From positions 930,001 through 994,000 of the forward strand of contig NZ_JAQNDK010000003.1 in NCBI RefSeq assembly GCF_028368935.1: a DNA stretch of 64,000 bases. The letters run 5' to 3'. The notes under the pieces are model-generated. The model did not search any database and was not told the DNA's origin. It saw only the letters and a list, made by a program, of their open reading frames with translations. Positions 43,612-52,389 of the stretch are shown here, in pieces. The stretch is from Sorangium aterium (GTDB lineage Bacteria; Myxococcota_A; Polyangia; Polyangiales; Polyangiaceae). Made by a program: the position numbers and the translations under genes. Every line of letters begins with the position of its first letter. Position 1 is the stretch's first letter.

Positions 43612-45411
43612 ATGAGCGGCCCCGAGAGCTCGCCGTTGACGACGCAGACCTTCGATCTGCGGCAGTCCCCGGACAGCCCGGGAATCTACTCCTACCTCCT
43701 CGTCATCGGCGCTTCCTCATCGTACAGGCGCGCCCTGCCCGACGACGGCGTGCTCGTCGTGGGGCGCAGCGACGAGGCCGACGTGAGGCTCGACACCGCG
43801 GCGGTCTCCCGGCGGCACGCCGAGCTCGTCTTCTCCAGAGGCGAGATCCGGATCACCGATCTCGGCAGCCACAATGGGACGCTCGTCAACGGCGAGCGCA
43901 TCGAGGGCTCGTGCGCGCTCGGCTCCGGCGATGTCATCACCATGGGCGATACAACGCTGATCCTCCGGCGCGAGGCGCCGCCCCGGGGCAGCGCCCTCAT
44001 CGAGATGGGCCGGCTGCGCCGGCGCGTGGAGGAGGAGATCGAGCGCGCCGCCGACTCGGCGCGGCCGTTCGGCCTGGCGGTGGTGTCCCTCGGGTCCGTG
44101 CAGATGCGCACGATGCTCGCGCATCGGGCGCTCTCGGCGCTCCGGCTCGTGGACATCGTCGCCTGGGACGGCGCCTCTCACCTGGCGATCGGGTTTCCCG
44201 AGCTCGGCGGAGAGGCGGCGCGCGCCGCGGTGCTCCAGGTGCTCGAGGCGATCGCGCCGCTGGCCCCCGAGGCGCGGGGCGGACTGGCCTCCTACCCGTT
44301 CGACGGCGGCGACACCGAGACGCTCCTCGCCGGCGCGCGGACCGCCGCGTCGATCGCGGCTCCGGGGGCGATCGCCTTCGCCTCGCAGACCGCCGTCCGG
44401 CACGTCATCGGCGATCGCACCATCGTGGTGGCCGACTCGGCCATGATCCGGCTGTTCGAGCTGATCCGGCGCCTCGCGGCGAGCGATCTGCCGGTCCTCG
44501 TCCTCGGCGAGACGGGGGCGGGCAAGGAGAACGCCGCCGCGGCCGTGCACCACTGGTCTGCGCGGGCGCAGAAGACGCTGATCACGCTCAACTGCGCCGC
44601 GCTCCCGGACGCGCTGGTGGAGAGCGAGCTCTTCGGCTACGAGAAGGGCGCGTTCTCGGAGGCGCGGGCGCCCAAGCCCGGCCTGCTGGAGCGAGCGCAC
44701 GGCGGCACCGTCTTCCTCGACGAGATCGGCGAGCTGCCCCTCGGCGCGCAGGCCAAGCTGCTCCGCGCGCTCGAGGCGAAGCGGATCACCCGCCTCGGCG
44801 ACGTCCGCGATCGCGAGGTGGACATCCGCATCGTCGCTGCCACGAACCGCGATCTCGAGGCCGAGGTCCACGCGGGCCGCTTCCGTCAAGACCTGCTCTT
44901 CCGCCTGAGCGCCGCCGTCGTCGAGCTGCCCCCGCTCCGGCACAGGCGGCGTGAGCTGCCGATCCTGGCCCGTCTGTTCCTCGCCGAGGCGTGCGCTCGG
45001 ACCGGGCGGCCTGCGCTCGAGCTCTCGGAAGCCGCGCTCGCCGCGCTCTTCGCTCACCCGTTCCCTGGCAACGTGCGCGAGCTCAAGAACGCGATGGAGT
45101 ACGCGGCCGCCACGGCGGACGGCCCGGCGCTCGAGCCCTGGGGGCTGCCCGAGCGCATCGCCGGGCTCGATGTCCCGCCGCGGACCACGGTGGACAACAC
45201 CTCGGCCCCGCCCGCCGCGGCGCCCGCCCGCTTCAAGCCCATCGCCGAGGAGCTCCGGGAAATCGAGCGCACGCGCATGCGTCAGGCGCTCGACGCCGCG
45301 GACGGGGTCCAGAAGCGGGCGGCGGCGCTCCTCGGGATGCCTGTTCGCACCTTCACCTTCAAGCTCAAGCAATTCGGTATCTCGGCGCGGGAGGGGAAGC
45401 GGAGCGCGTGA
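43612..45411 (+). CDS. FHA-AAA+-Fis regulator with degenerate GAFTGA loop
   Basis: About 600 residues. An N-terminal FHA domain (VVGRSDEADVRLDTAAVSRR to SHNGTLVNGERI) binds phosphothreonine. A central sensory stretch is followed by the AAA+ domain: Walker A GETGAGKE, Walker B TVFLDEIGEL, arginine-finger region FRQDLLFRLSAAVVELPPLR and NVRELKNAMEYA. A C-terminal Fis HTH follows (QKRAAALLGMPVRTFTFKLK). The sigma54-contacting loop, normally GAFTGA, reads GAFSEA (44647-44664), so contact with sigma54 is doubtful. ATG 43612 or 43579 could start it; neither has a clear site. Such FHA regulators are partners of Ser/Thr kinases, which are abundant here. Confidence 0.9.
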   Translation: MSGPESSPLTTQTFDLRQSPDSPGIYSYLLVIGASSSYRRALPDDGVLVVGRSDEADVRLDTAAVSRRHAELVFSRGEIRITDLGSHNGTLVNGERIEGSCALGSGDVITMGDTTLILRREAPPRGSALIEMGRLRRRVEEEIERAADSARPFGLAVVSLGSVQMRTMLAHRALSALRLVDIVAWDGASHLAIGFPELGGEAARAAVLQVLEAIAPLAPEARGGLASYPFDGGDTETLLAGARTAASIAAPGAIAFASQTAVRHVIGDRTIVVADSAMIRLFELIRRLAASDLPVLVLGETGAGKENAAAAVHHWSARAQKTLITLNCAALPDALVESELFGYEKGAFSEARAPKPGLLERAHGGTVFLDEIGELPLGAQAKLLRALEAKRITRLGDVRDREVDIRIVAATNRDLEAEVHAGRFRQDLLFRLSAAVVELPPLRHRRRELPILARLFLAEACARTGRPALELSEAALAALFAHPFPGNVRELKNAMEYAAATADGPALEPWGLPERIAGLDVPPRTTVDNTSAPPAAAPARFKPIAEELREIERTRMRQALDAADGVQKRAAALLGMPVRTFTFKLKQFGISAREGKRSA

Positions 45412-45439
45412 GGCTCGGGCTCAGAACACGAGCCGAGCC
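45412..45439 (+). terminator. Stem-loop right after the FHA regulator
   Basis: GGCTCGGGCTC and GAGCCGAGCC pair with a single bulged G and a 7-nt loop, starting at the base after the stop codon. Confidence 0.55.
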
Positions 45440-45853
45440 CTGTGCGCCCCCGGTCGGCATGCCACCCGGGGTGTAGATCAACGACATCACGAACGCCGAC
45501 GTCGCTGCATGACGGAGCGCGTCTCCGCCTCGCCGACGACCCGAGACCGCTGGGCTCGGCTCCTTGCCCCGTAGTCGCATTCTACCCTCGCCTTCGCCCT
45601 CGCTCAGCGACCGTGCACCTCGGCTGAGGGCTGGTTCGATGCCATCGAGGACACCTCGAGATCCAACGAATCGGTTGCCCCGTTCGCGATTGGAACGACG
45701 TCCTCAGCTCGCCGGGGGCACCCCGAGCGGCGCACGCAAACAGTAGACCACGGAGATCTGATGGGTCGCGAGCCGGCCCGAGGAAGGGGCGTCGGTCCGG
45801 GAGGGAAGTCGTGGTCGCCTCGGCGCGTCCGGGGCGCGGGGGGCGGCGCGCGA

Positions 45854-45918
45854 TGGCAATCCTTGCCGCCTCTTCCTCCGAGGGCTGGCAAGCTTTGCCA
45901 CGACGGCAAAGTTTGCCA
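45854..45918. promoter_or_regulatory. Cluster of three TGGCAA-N3-TTGCCA dyads
   Basis: Copies are at 45854-45868 (TGGCAATCCTTGCCG), 45886-45900 (TGGCAAGCTTTGCCA) and 45904-45918 (CGGCAAAGTTTGCCA). All are 15 bp with 6-bp arms and a 3-nt spacer. They lie about 180 bp upstream of the Cys-rich lipoprotein gene. GG-to-GC spacing is 8, so they are not sigma54 promoters. They could be operators or copies of a dispersed intergenic repeat. Confidence 0.6.
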
Positions 45919-46100
45919 CCCGCGCGCTGGCCCAGGACGGGACAGCGGCCGCGGGCCGACCGCTCGATTGTGCGGCCGATCTTCTTCGATCGCGCAGCCG
46001 ATCTGCTGCGGATCCCCATCGCGCGCAGGGGCGGCACGCCGGATGCGATGACGCTCTGCCAACCCGGCTCGCCGGAGATGACAGCGAAAGGTAAAAAATC

Positions 46101-46685
46101 ATGAGAACGATCCAGAACATCCTCCTCTGCGGTCCCTTCGTCTGCGCCGTCGCTGTGGCCCTGCCGGGTTGTTCGAGCGAGCCCGGAGCGCCGCCAGATC
46201 CCGAGGAGATCCGCTGCGACAAGCTGGCCGAGTGCGGGAAGCTGAGCGAGGGCGTGGCGGCCGAGCAGTGCGCGGCCAGGATGAGCCTACTCCACGACCA
46301 GGCAGTGAAGGAGATGAACGTCTGCACGCCGGTCTTCAACCAGATCCAGAGCCTCATGGCCTGTGCGGCGCAGCAGGAGGGTTGCGAGAGCGACGTCGGT
46401 ATGGAGGCCGCCGATCTCCCGCAGGAACACCCGTGCTTCGAGGAGAACGAGAGCTACAAGAAGGCCTTGCAGGAGGTGGAGGATCAGCGTCACGAGCCCG
46501 ACGCAGGGGCCCTGTGCGTCTTCTTCTATGAGAGGGCCATGGCGTTGGCGACGACTCCCGCGACGGGCCAGGCGTGCACGACGAACGCCGATTGTCCAGA
46601 TGTCGAATGTCCGGACCCGGCGCTCGGGAGGCGCGGCTATTGCCAGTTTGGCAAGTGCAAGACGGCAATCGACATCTGCGAGTGA
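46101..46685 (+). CDS. Hypothetical Cys-rich lipoprotein
   Basis: A 194-residue protein with a lipoprotein signal ending in LPGC (Cys24). The mature part has 14 Cys in pairs (CDKLAECGKL, CAAQQEGC, CTTNADCPDVEC, YCQFGKCKTAIDIC), so it should be heavily disulfide-bonded outside the cytoplasm. I do not recognise a family. ATG 46101 follows AAAGG. It converges on the first PEGA gene of the duplicated module and lies 180 bp downstream of the dyad cluster. Confidence 0.8.
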   Translation: MRTIQNILLCGPFVCAVAVALPGCSSEPGAPPDPEEIRCDKLAECGKLSEGVAAEQCAARMSLLHDQAVKEMNVCTPVFNQIQSLMACAAQQEGCESDVGMEAADLPQEHPCFEENESYKKALQEVEDQRHEPDAGALCVFFYERAMALATTPATGQACTTNADCPDVECPDPALGRRGYCQFGKCKTAIDICE

Positions 46686-46718
46686 ACGCGCCGCTCGATC
46701 CTGCCGGAGTCGGACGGC

Positions 46719-47807
46719 TCAGAACGCGAGCCAGGTCGACACCATCGCAGCGTCGGGCGCCGCGGCGGGCCGGATCTCGACCTTCACGCCACCTCGGTCC
46801 TCGGTGCGGTACATCTGTGGCCTGTTCATGAAGAGCATGGCCGTCGCCGTGATCACCGTTGCTCCGCCGGCGAGGAGGGAGCCGGCAGCCAGCCAGCTCT
46901 CGTTGACGCTGGCGTCGTACTGGAAGCCGGGGGACGGAGGGCACGACCGACCGCACTCGCGCACGCTCCGCTCCTGGGCGTAGCCATGAAGGTCGTCGGC
47001 CTGCCACATCAACCGGCCACCCATGACGGCGACGGCCGCCCCGGCCCCGAGCGTGGCCCAGGGGAGCCAGGCGGGCCAGCGCTGCCTGGCGACGACGGTA
47101 TCGGCGCTCAGGGCGAGCTGGCCGGAGGCCTCTTTGCCGGCGACCATGAAGATGGGCTTGGCGACGGTGAAGTAGCCGTCCTTTCTCGCTGTGAGGACAT
47201 GCTCTCCGGGCGTGACCATCTGGCGCCGGGCGCCGGGTCCGACGAACCAGGGCTTGCCATCCATCAGCACGGTGGCCCCCGGCTCGTCGCAGCGGATCTC
47301 GATGGCGGCGAGCTCCTCCTCCAGGAGCGCCCGCAGCGCCGTGCGCGCCTCCTGCTCCTTCTCGGCGTCGAGCGAGCCAGGCCCCCATCGCAGGGAGAGG
47401 CGCAGGTTATCATAGGCCAGCACCGGCAGGCCGATGCTCCTCAACACCCGCCCGAGATAGAGCCGGAGCTCGGGGTGCTCCCACAAAGCCAGCGCCTCTT
47501 CGTACTTGGCCCGCGCCTCGGCGAACATCATGCGCCGGTGAAAATTCCGGGCCTCCTCGAAGAGCGCGCGGGCCATCTGCTTTCGATCCTCGGAGATGCC
47601 CTGATGCCATGGGGGCACCGACGATGCCGGGGGCGGCGGCGACTCCGCTGTCGCTGGAGGATGCGGCGATGAGGACGATGACGGCGGCGGCGCCTGGGCG
47701 AGCGCAGGCGTAGCGCAGAGGGCCAGGAGGGTGATGGGCAGGAGGAGCTTCGCCGACGGAAGGGAGACGTGGACAGGTCGTCTACGGGTCGTCGCCATGA
47801 AAGCCAA
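46719..47807 (-). CDS. TPR/PEGA-domain membrane protein, module unit A
   Basis: A 362-residue exported protein. A signal peptide (LLPITLLALCATPALAQ) and a Pro/Ser-rich spacer are followed by a helical TPR-like region (ARALFEEARNFHRRMMFAEA to LPVLAYDNLRLSL). A PEGA domain comes next (IEIRCDEPGATVLMDGKPWF to SGQLAL), then two membrane segments (WLPWATLGAGAAVAVMGG and WLAAGSLLAGGATVITATAM). The start is TTG 47807: GGAGGAG lies 8 nt before it and the paralogue at 53571 has the same TTG, ribosome site and following codons. The ATG three codons later is too far from that site. It is divergent from the kinase gene. PEGA proteins act at the cell surface. Confidence 0.88.
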   Translation of the reverse strand: MAFMATTRRRPVHVSLPSAKLLLPITLLALCATPALAQAPPPSSSSSPHPPATAESPPPPASSVPPWHQGISEDRKQMARALFEEARNFHRRMMFAEARAKYEEALALWEHPELRLYLGRVLRSIGLPVLAYDNLRLSLRWGPGSLDAEKEQEARTALRALLEEELAAIEIRCDEPGATVLMDGKPWFVGPGARRQMVTPGEHVLTARKDGYFTVAKPIFMVAGKEASGQLALSADTVVARQRWPAWLPWATLGAGAAVAVMGGRLMWQADDLHGYAQERSVRECGRSCPPSPGFQYDASVNESWLAAGSLLAGGATVITATAMLFMNRPQMYRTEDRGGVKVEIRPAAAPDAAMVSTWLAF

Positions 47808-48038
47808 TCGCTCTCCTCCGGCTCGCCCGTCATGCCACATCGTGCGTTCGCCCCGCTCGCCGGGCCGATGAGCAAGCTCCGCGCTCCAGGATATGCCCGC
47901 GCATGTCCTGTGTGAAGCGCTCTGGCGGCGGGTCTGTGTGTACACGGCTGCGCTGGGCGCCTATGCTCTCGTCATCGCGCCAGCCGCCGCGGAGGCGACG
48001 ATTTTGATGGACATGTCTTTTTACAGGCAGGAGTGGCG

Positions 48039-51000
48039 GTGCCCACCGAGCTGATCACCCTGGAGTCGGTCCGTCGATCCTCCGGCGCGGCGCCGCTCGA
48101 GCGTGAAGGGCGCTCTGGCATCAGCACCGAGAGCCTCGTGGACGTGGCCGACTCCGGCGCGGCGCTCGTGGGCAGGGGGCTCCCGCGGGCCGCGCTCGCC
48201 GCCGCCGGGGCGACGGTCAGTGTCGTGCCGGCCGGCGTTCATGGGGCGAGGCGCGACGCGGTGAGCGACGCGAGCGCTCCGCCGTCCTCGTCGATTCCGC
48301 GAGCCGATCCGCCCATGGCCGGCACCCGCATCGGCCACTACGAGCTCTTGCGCGAGCTCGGCCGGGGCGGCATGGGCGTGGTCTTCCTCGCGCGCGACCT
48401 CCGGCTCGCTCGCCTCGTCGCGATCAAGCTCCTCACGAGGCTCAGCAGGAGCGGTCTACAGCGCTTCCTGATCGAGGCGCAGGCGACCGCGCGCTGCAAG
48501 CACGAGCACATCGTGACGATCCATGAGGTGAACGAGCACGATGGATACCCGTACATGGTGCTCGAGTACATCGAGGGGCAGAGCCTCCGCGCCTGGATGA
48601 GGCAGCGCAGGCCCGCGGACGCCGGCGAAGGGGTGTCGACGGCGCCGGTGCCGCCCGGCCTGGCGGTCGACATGATGGTCCCCGTCCTGCGCGCGCTCTC
48701 GCGAGCGCACGTGTCCGGCATCATCCACCGTGACCTCAAACCCGAGAACATCATGCTGGAGGCGTCGGGGGCGATCAAGGTGGTCGATTTCGGCATCGCG
48801 GAGCTGCGCGACGACGAGGCGAGCCTCGCGGTCGAGCGCGAGGCCGCCGAGCACAAGAATACGCGGCTCACCGGCGAAGGAGCGGTCATCGGAACGATGC
48901 CTTATATGTCCCCCGAGCAGTGGAGGGGGACGGACATCGATCAAGCCAGCGATATCTGGGCGGTCGGCATCATGCTCCACGAGCTCGTGATCGGCTCGCA
49001 CCCGCTCGCGCCCGTCAACCCGGGGAGGCTCTTGGGCGTGACGCTCCTCGATGAGCCCATGCCCCAGGTCAGCGCGCGCCACCCGGAGCTCGGCGCGCTC
49101 GGCGCGATCATCGATCGCTGCCTGTGCAAGCGGAAATCCGAGCGGTTCGCCTCCGCGCAGGAGCTCTTGACCGAGCTCTTGCCGCTGCTGCCCGGGCGCC
49201 GTGAGATCCTCCTCGGCGCCGACGAGAGCCCGTTCGCGGGGCTCTCCTCGTTCCAGGAGGCCGACGCCGACCGCTTCTTCGGCCGCGCGCAGGACCTCGC
49301 GGGCGTGGCGGCGCGGCTCCGGAACCAGCCGCTGCTCGCGATCGCCGGGGCGTCGGGCGTGGGGAAGTCATCGCTCGTGAGGGCGGGGGTGATCCCTGCG
49401 CTCAAGCGCTCCGGCGAGGGCTGGGAAGCGCTCGTCGTGCGGCCCGGGCGTGAGCCGATGGCAGCGCTCGCGGATCTGTCCAGCCATGCCGCCGCGACGC
49501 TGGGCGCAGCTCCGCCGACGCCCGTTCCGGAGGGCGCCGCGGCGGCGGGCTCGGCCTTGGCCCCGTGGCTGCGCGCCGAGCCCGGCCTCCTGGGCGCGTG
49601 GCTGCGCGCGTGGTCGGACCGCGCGCAGAGGCGCCTCGTGCTGTTCATCGATCAGTTCGAGGAGCTCTTCACGCTCGGCGCCCCGGCCGTCGAGCGCGCG
49701 GCGTTCCTCGCGTGCCTCGCGGGGGTCGCCGACGACGCCTCGTCACGGCTCCGGGTGGTCCTGGCGGTGCGAGCCGATTTCCTCGAGCGGATGGCCGAGC
49801 ACGAGCATTTCATGGCGGCGATGATCCGCGGCCTCGTGTTCCTCCGGCCGATGGGGCGCGAGGGGCTGCGCGAAGCCTTGATGAGGCCGATCGAGGCGGC
49901 GCGGCACGAGATCGACGATCCCGCGATGATCGAGGGCATCCTCGACGCGCTGGCGACGACGCGCGGCGCGCTGCCGCTGCTGCAGTTCACCGCGGCCCGG
50001 CTGTGGGAGATGCGCGATCGGGGGCGCAAGCTGCTCACGCGGGCGAGCTACGAGGCGCTCGGGGGCGTGGCGGGCGCGCTGGCGAGCCACGCCGATACGG
50101 TGCTGGCCGGGATGAGCGAGCGCCGGGCGAAGCTCGCGCGGGCGGTGCTGGAGCGGCTGGTGACGCCGGAGCGGACGCGGGCGGTGGCGAGCCTGGGCGA
50201 GCTCTGCGAGCTGCCCGGGGATCGAGGCGAGATCGAGCGGGTGGTGGAGCTGCTCGCCGAGGCGCGGCTCCTGGCGATCGAGACGGGGAGCGACCGCGCG
50301 GGCAGCACGGTGGAGATCGTGCACGAGTCGCTGATCGAGCGGTGGCCGACGCTCCGGCGCTGGCTCGACGAGAACCAGGAAGACGCCGCGTTCCTGGACC
50401 GGCTGCGCGCGGCGGCGAGGCTCTGGGACGCGAGCGGCCGCGCCGCGGACACGCTCTGGCGCGGCAAGGTCGCCGAGGAGGCGCGCGGCTTTCGCGGGCG
50501 CTACCGCGGGGAGCTGCCGGAGCGGGAGAGGCTCTATCTGGAGGAGGTGCTCCGCTTCGCCGATCAGCAGCAACGCGGGAGGCGCCGCCTCGCGTCCGGG
50601 ATCATCGCGGCGCTGTCGCTGCTGGCCTTCGCCGCGGGGGGCGGATACGTGAAGGTGACCCGCCAGTACCAGGTGATCATGAAACAGTTCGAGGAGATCC
50701 GGACCGCGGAGCTCACCTTGAAGGAGGCGCTCGCGCGCGAGGAGGCGGCCCGGAGCGCGGCGGAGAGGGCGCGACAGGAGAGCGAGGCGGCGCGGCAGGA
50801 CAGCGAGGCGCAGCGGCGGCGGGCCGAGCGGCTGCAGCGCGACGCCGAGGAGGCCCGGGACCGGGCGGAGGCAGAGGCCGAGAGGGCCCGCGTCGCGGCC
50901 AACCAGGCGCGGATGGCGCGGGGGGAGACGCAGAAGGCCGAGGCCGAGGCGCGAAAGGCCGAGGTCAAGGCCACCGAGGAGGAGCAGAAGACCAGGGCCG

Positions 51001-51083
51001 TCGAGGCGGAGCTGCGGAGCAAGAGCGAGCTGGAGCTGCTCATCGAGCGCGCCGTGGGGAAGATCGACGCGACGTTGAAGTAG
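48039..51083 (+). CDS. Ser/Thr protein kinase-nSTAND protein, module unit A
   Basis: About 1014 residues. The kinase domain begins at ~101 (glycine loop [11 protein letters not shown], Lys130 in [14 protein letters not shown] 230-237, DFG 250-252, [10 protein letters not shown]) and looks active. From ~397 follows an nSTAND NTPase with Walker A GASGVGKSS (437-445) and Walker B LVLFIDQFEEL. A winged-helix-like region, one membrane helix (~850-868, GIIAALSLLAFAAGGGYV) and ~140 residues of charged coiled coil end the protein. GTG 48039 follows GGAG at 6 nt; GTG 48033 overlaps it. Many relatives carry WD40 repeats after the coiled coil; this one stops there, and a propeller protein is encoded by the converging gene 7 bp away. 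Confidence 0.92.
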   Translation: MPTELITLESVRRSSGAAPLEREGRSGISTESLVDVADSGAALVGRGLPRAALAAAGATVSVVPAGVHGARRDAVSDASAPPSSSIPRADPPMAGTRIGHYELLRELGRGGMGVVFLARDLRLARLVAIKLLTRLSRSGLQRFLIEAQATARCKHEHIVTIHEVNEHDGYPYMVLEYIEGQSLRAWMRQRRPADAGEGVSTAPVPPGLAVDMMVPVLRALSRAHVSGIIHRDLKPENIMLEASGAIKVVDFGIAELRDDEASLAVEREAAEHKNTRLTGEGAVIGTMPYMSPEQWRGTDIDQASDIWAVGIMLHELVIGSHPLAPVNPGRLLGVTLLDEPMPQVSARHPELGALGAIIDRCLCKRKSERFASAQELLTELLPLLPGRREILLGADESPFAGLSSFQEADADRFFGRAQDLAGVAARLRNQPLLAIAGASGVGKSSLVRAGVIPALKRSGEGWEALVVRPGREPMAALADLSSHAAATLGAAPPTPVPEGAAAAGSALAPWLRAEPGLLGAWLRAWSDRAQRRLVLFIDQFEELFTLGAPAVERAAFLACLAGVADDASSRLRVVLAVRADFLERMAEHEHFMAAMIRGLVFLRPMGREGLREALMRPIEAARHEIDDPAMIEGILDALATTRGALPLLQFTAARLWEMRDRGRKLLTRASYEALGGVAGALASHADTVLAGMSERRAKLARAVLERLVTPERTRAVASLGELCELPGDRGEIERVVELLAEARLLAIETGSDRAGSTVEIVHESLIERWPTLRRWLDENQEDAAFLDRLRAAARLWDASGRAADTLWRGKVAEEARGFRGRYRGELPERERLYLEEVLRFADQQQRGRRRLASGIIAALSLLAFAAGGGYVKVTRQYQVIMKQFEEIRTAELTLKEALAREEAARSAAERARQESEAARQDSEAQRRRAERLQRDAEEARDRAEAEAERARVAANQARMARGETQKAEAEARKAEVKATEEEQKTRAVEAELRSKSELELLIERAVGKIDATLK

Positions 51084-51090
51084 CCTGTCG

Positions 51091-52215
51091 CTACCACGGT
51101 GACACGGAGACGCTCTCGGAGATGGCCACGCCGTTGTCGCCGACGATATGGAATTTCAGGGCGTCGCCCCAGATGGCATTGAGCGAAGCGTCCGCTGGGA
51201 GGCGGCGACTCCAGCCGAGGCTGTCGTGCCGCAAGAGCATGCCATCGTCTCCGACGACGTAGACGACATATTGGCTAAGGTCCCACCTGGTCCCCCATAC
51301 GAAATTCAACGTTTTCTGTGCTGTCGGCGCCGATGTGATGGCCGTCCAGCCTGTGCCGTCGAAGTGCAGGATGGTGCCGCCCTCGCCGACGACAAATACG
51401 TCCTGCGGCCCGCTCCCCCATACGGAATTCAATGATTTTGGCGGGATTGACTCGTGGTTCACGGCTTCCCAGCGCTCGCCCTCGAAGTGCAGGATGGTGC
51501 CGTTTTCGCCGACGGCGAATATGTCTTGCGGCCCGCTTCCCCACACGGCGTTCAATGATGCTCGCGGAGCCGACTCGTGTGTCGTGGCCTTCCACTGCCC
51601 GTCTTTGAAGCGCAGGATGGTGCCTTCGTCGCCGACGGCGAGCACGTCTCGCGGCCCGTTTCCCCACACTGAATTCAATGTTATTTGTGGGATCGACTCG
51701 TGTTTTATGATTTCCCAGCGTTCGCCGTCGAAGTGAAGGATGGTGCCTTCTTCGCCCACCACGAACACGTCTTTGGGCCCGCTCCCCCACACGGCGTTCA
51801 GCGAATTCCGTGGGATCGATCCGAGCGGTATGAATTTCCAGTTGCTGCCGTCGTAGTGGAGGATCGTGCCCCCCTTGCCAACGGCGAATATGTTGTTTGG
51901 CCCGCTCCCCCACACGCTCTTCAGGTCTTCCTGTAAGCAGGTATTGCCGTCTGGCGTAAGCGGGACGTCGCAGCGCTTGCCCGTGGCTCGCGCAAAGCAC
52001 GTCGGGTTGCCTTCGCGGTCGGGGTCGCACACATAGCCGGCCGGGCAGAAGCTCGCGCCGCACGCGGCTCCGGTGTCGAAGCACGCGCCGAGGGTGGTCA
52101 TCGGCGCGATCGCGGACGCCAGCGCAGCCGCGTAGCAAAGCGCTCTGCCGCCGTGCCGGCGACCCGCGGCGTCCTCGTTCCGCTCGACGCCCCATCTCCG
52201 GATGAATGCGCGCAT
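51091..52215 (-). CDS. VWGSGP-repeat beta-propeller lipoprotein (7 repeats), module unit A
   Basis: A 374-residue lipoprotein (Cys45 in TLGAC). A short Cys-rich segment (CGASFCPAGYVCDPDREGNP) is followed by seven ~40-residue repeats of the form VWGSGP..DVFAVG..GTILH.DG..W, fitting one seven-bladed propeller. The last two repeats are degenerate. The N-terminal region (RRWGV..AAGRRHGG) matches that of the larger paralogue at 59129. ATG 52215 was chosen over 52251 by that alignment. Its stop is 7 bp from the kinase stop. It is probably a surface-exposed sensor or binding protein of this unit. Confidence 0.87.
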   Translation of the reverse strand: MRAFIRRWGVERNEDAAGRRHGGRALCYAAALASAIAPMTTLGACFDTGAACGASFCPAGYVCDPDREGNPTCFARATGKRCDVPLTPDGNTCLQEDLKSVWGSGPNNIFAVGKGGTILHYDGSNWKFIPLGSIPRNSLNAVWGSGPKDVFVVGEEGTILHFDGERWEIIKHESIPQITLNSVWGNGPRDVLAVGDEGTILRFKDGQWKATTHESAPRASLNAVWGSGPQDIFAVGENGTILHFEGERWEAVNHESIPPKSLNSVWGSGPQDVFVVGEGGTILHFDGTGWTAITSAPTAQKTLNFVWGTRWDLSQYVVYVVGDDGMLLRHDSLGWSRRLPADASLNAIWGDALKFHIVGDNGVAISESVSVSPW

Positions 52216-52292
52216 CCTCTGCTCGTCCCTCAGCTCGTCGTACCAACCCACCGTTCGCCCAGGTCGCCGCGGCGCGCCGGGCGCCTGCGGCG

Positions 52293-52309
52293 CGAGCGTA
52301 CGGCGGGGC
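52293..52309 (-). promoter_or_regulatory. 17-bp motif upstream of propeller gene A
   Basis: CGAGCGTACGGCGGGGC (plus-strand reading) is identical to 59180-59196 upstream of propeller gene B. It lies 78 bp before the start, while the surrounding spacer is not conserved. Confidence 0.55.
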
Positions 52310-52389
52310 GCCTCCTCTTGGGAAGGCCCCGCGCCGGGTCTCCGGTCCCGGAGGGAAGGCCGGGGCGAGGCACCGTCCGGCGGCGCGTC

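Larger units (their letters stand above)
45412..46100. other. 689-bp intergenic region
   Basis: No gene is supported. It contains the stem-loop after the FHA gene and, from 45854 to 45918, a cluster of three TGGCAA-N3-TTGCCA dyads. A plain AAAGG lies before the ATG at 46101. Confidence 0.55.

Noticed and set aside
45886-45918. TGGCAA..TTGCC as a sigma54 promoter
   Set aside because: The GG-to-GC spacing is 8, not the required 10.
45604-46062. Minus-strand frames in the 689-bp gap
   Set aside because: No ribosome site or domain; they read through the palindromic dyad cluster and the lipoprotein promoter.
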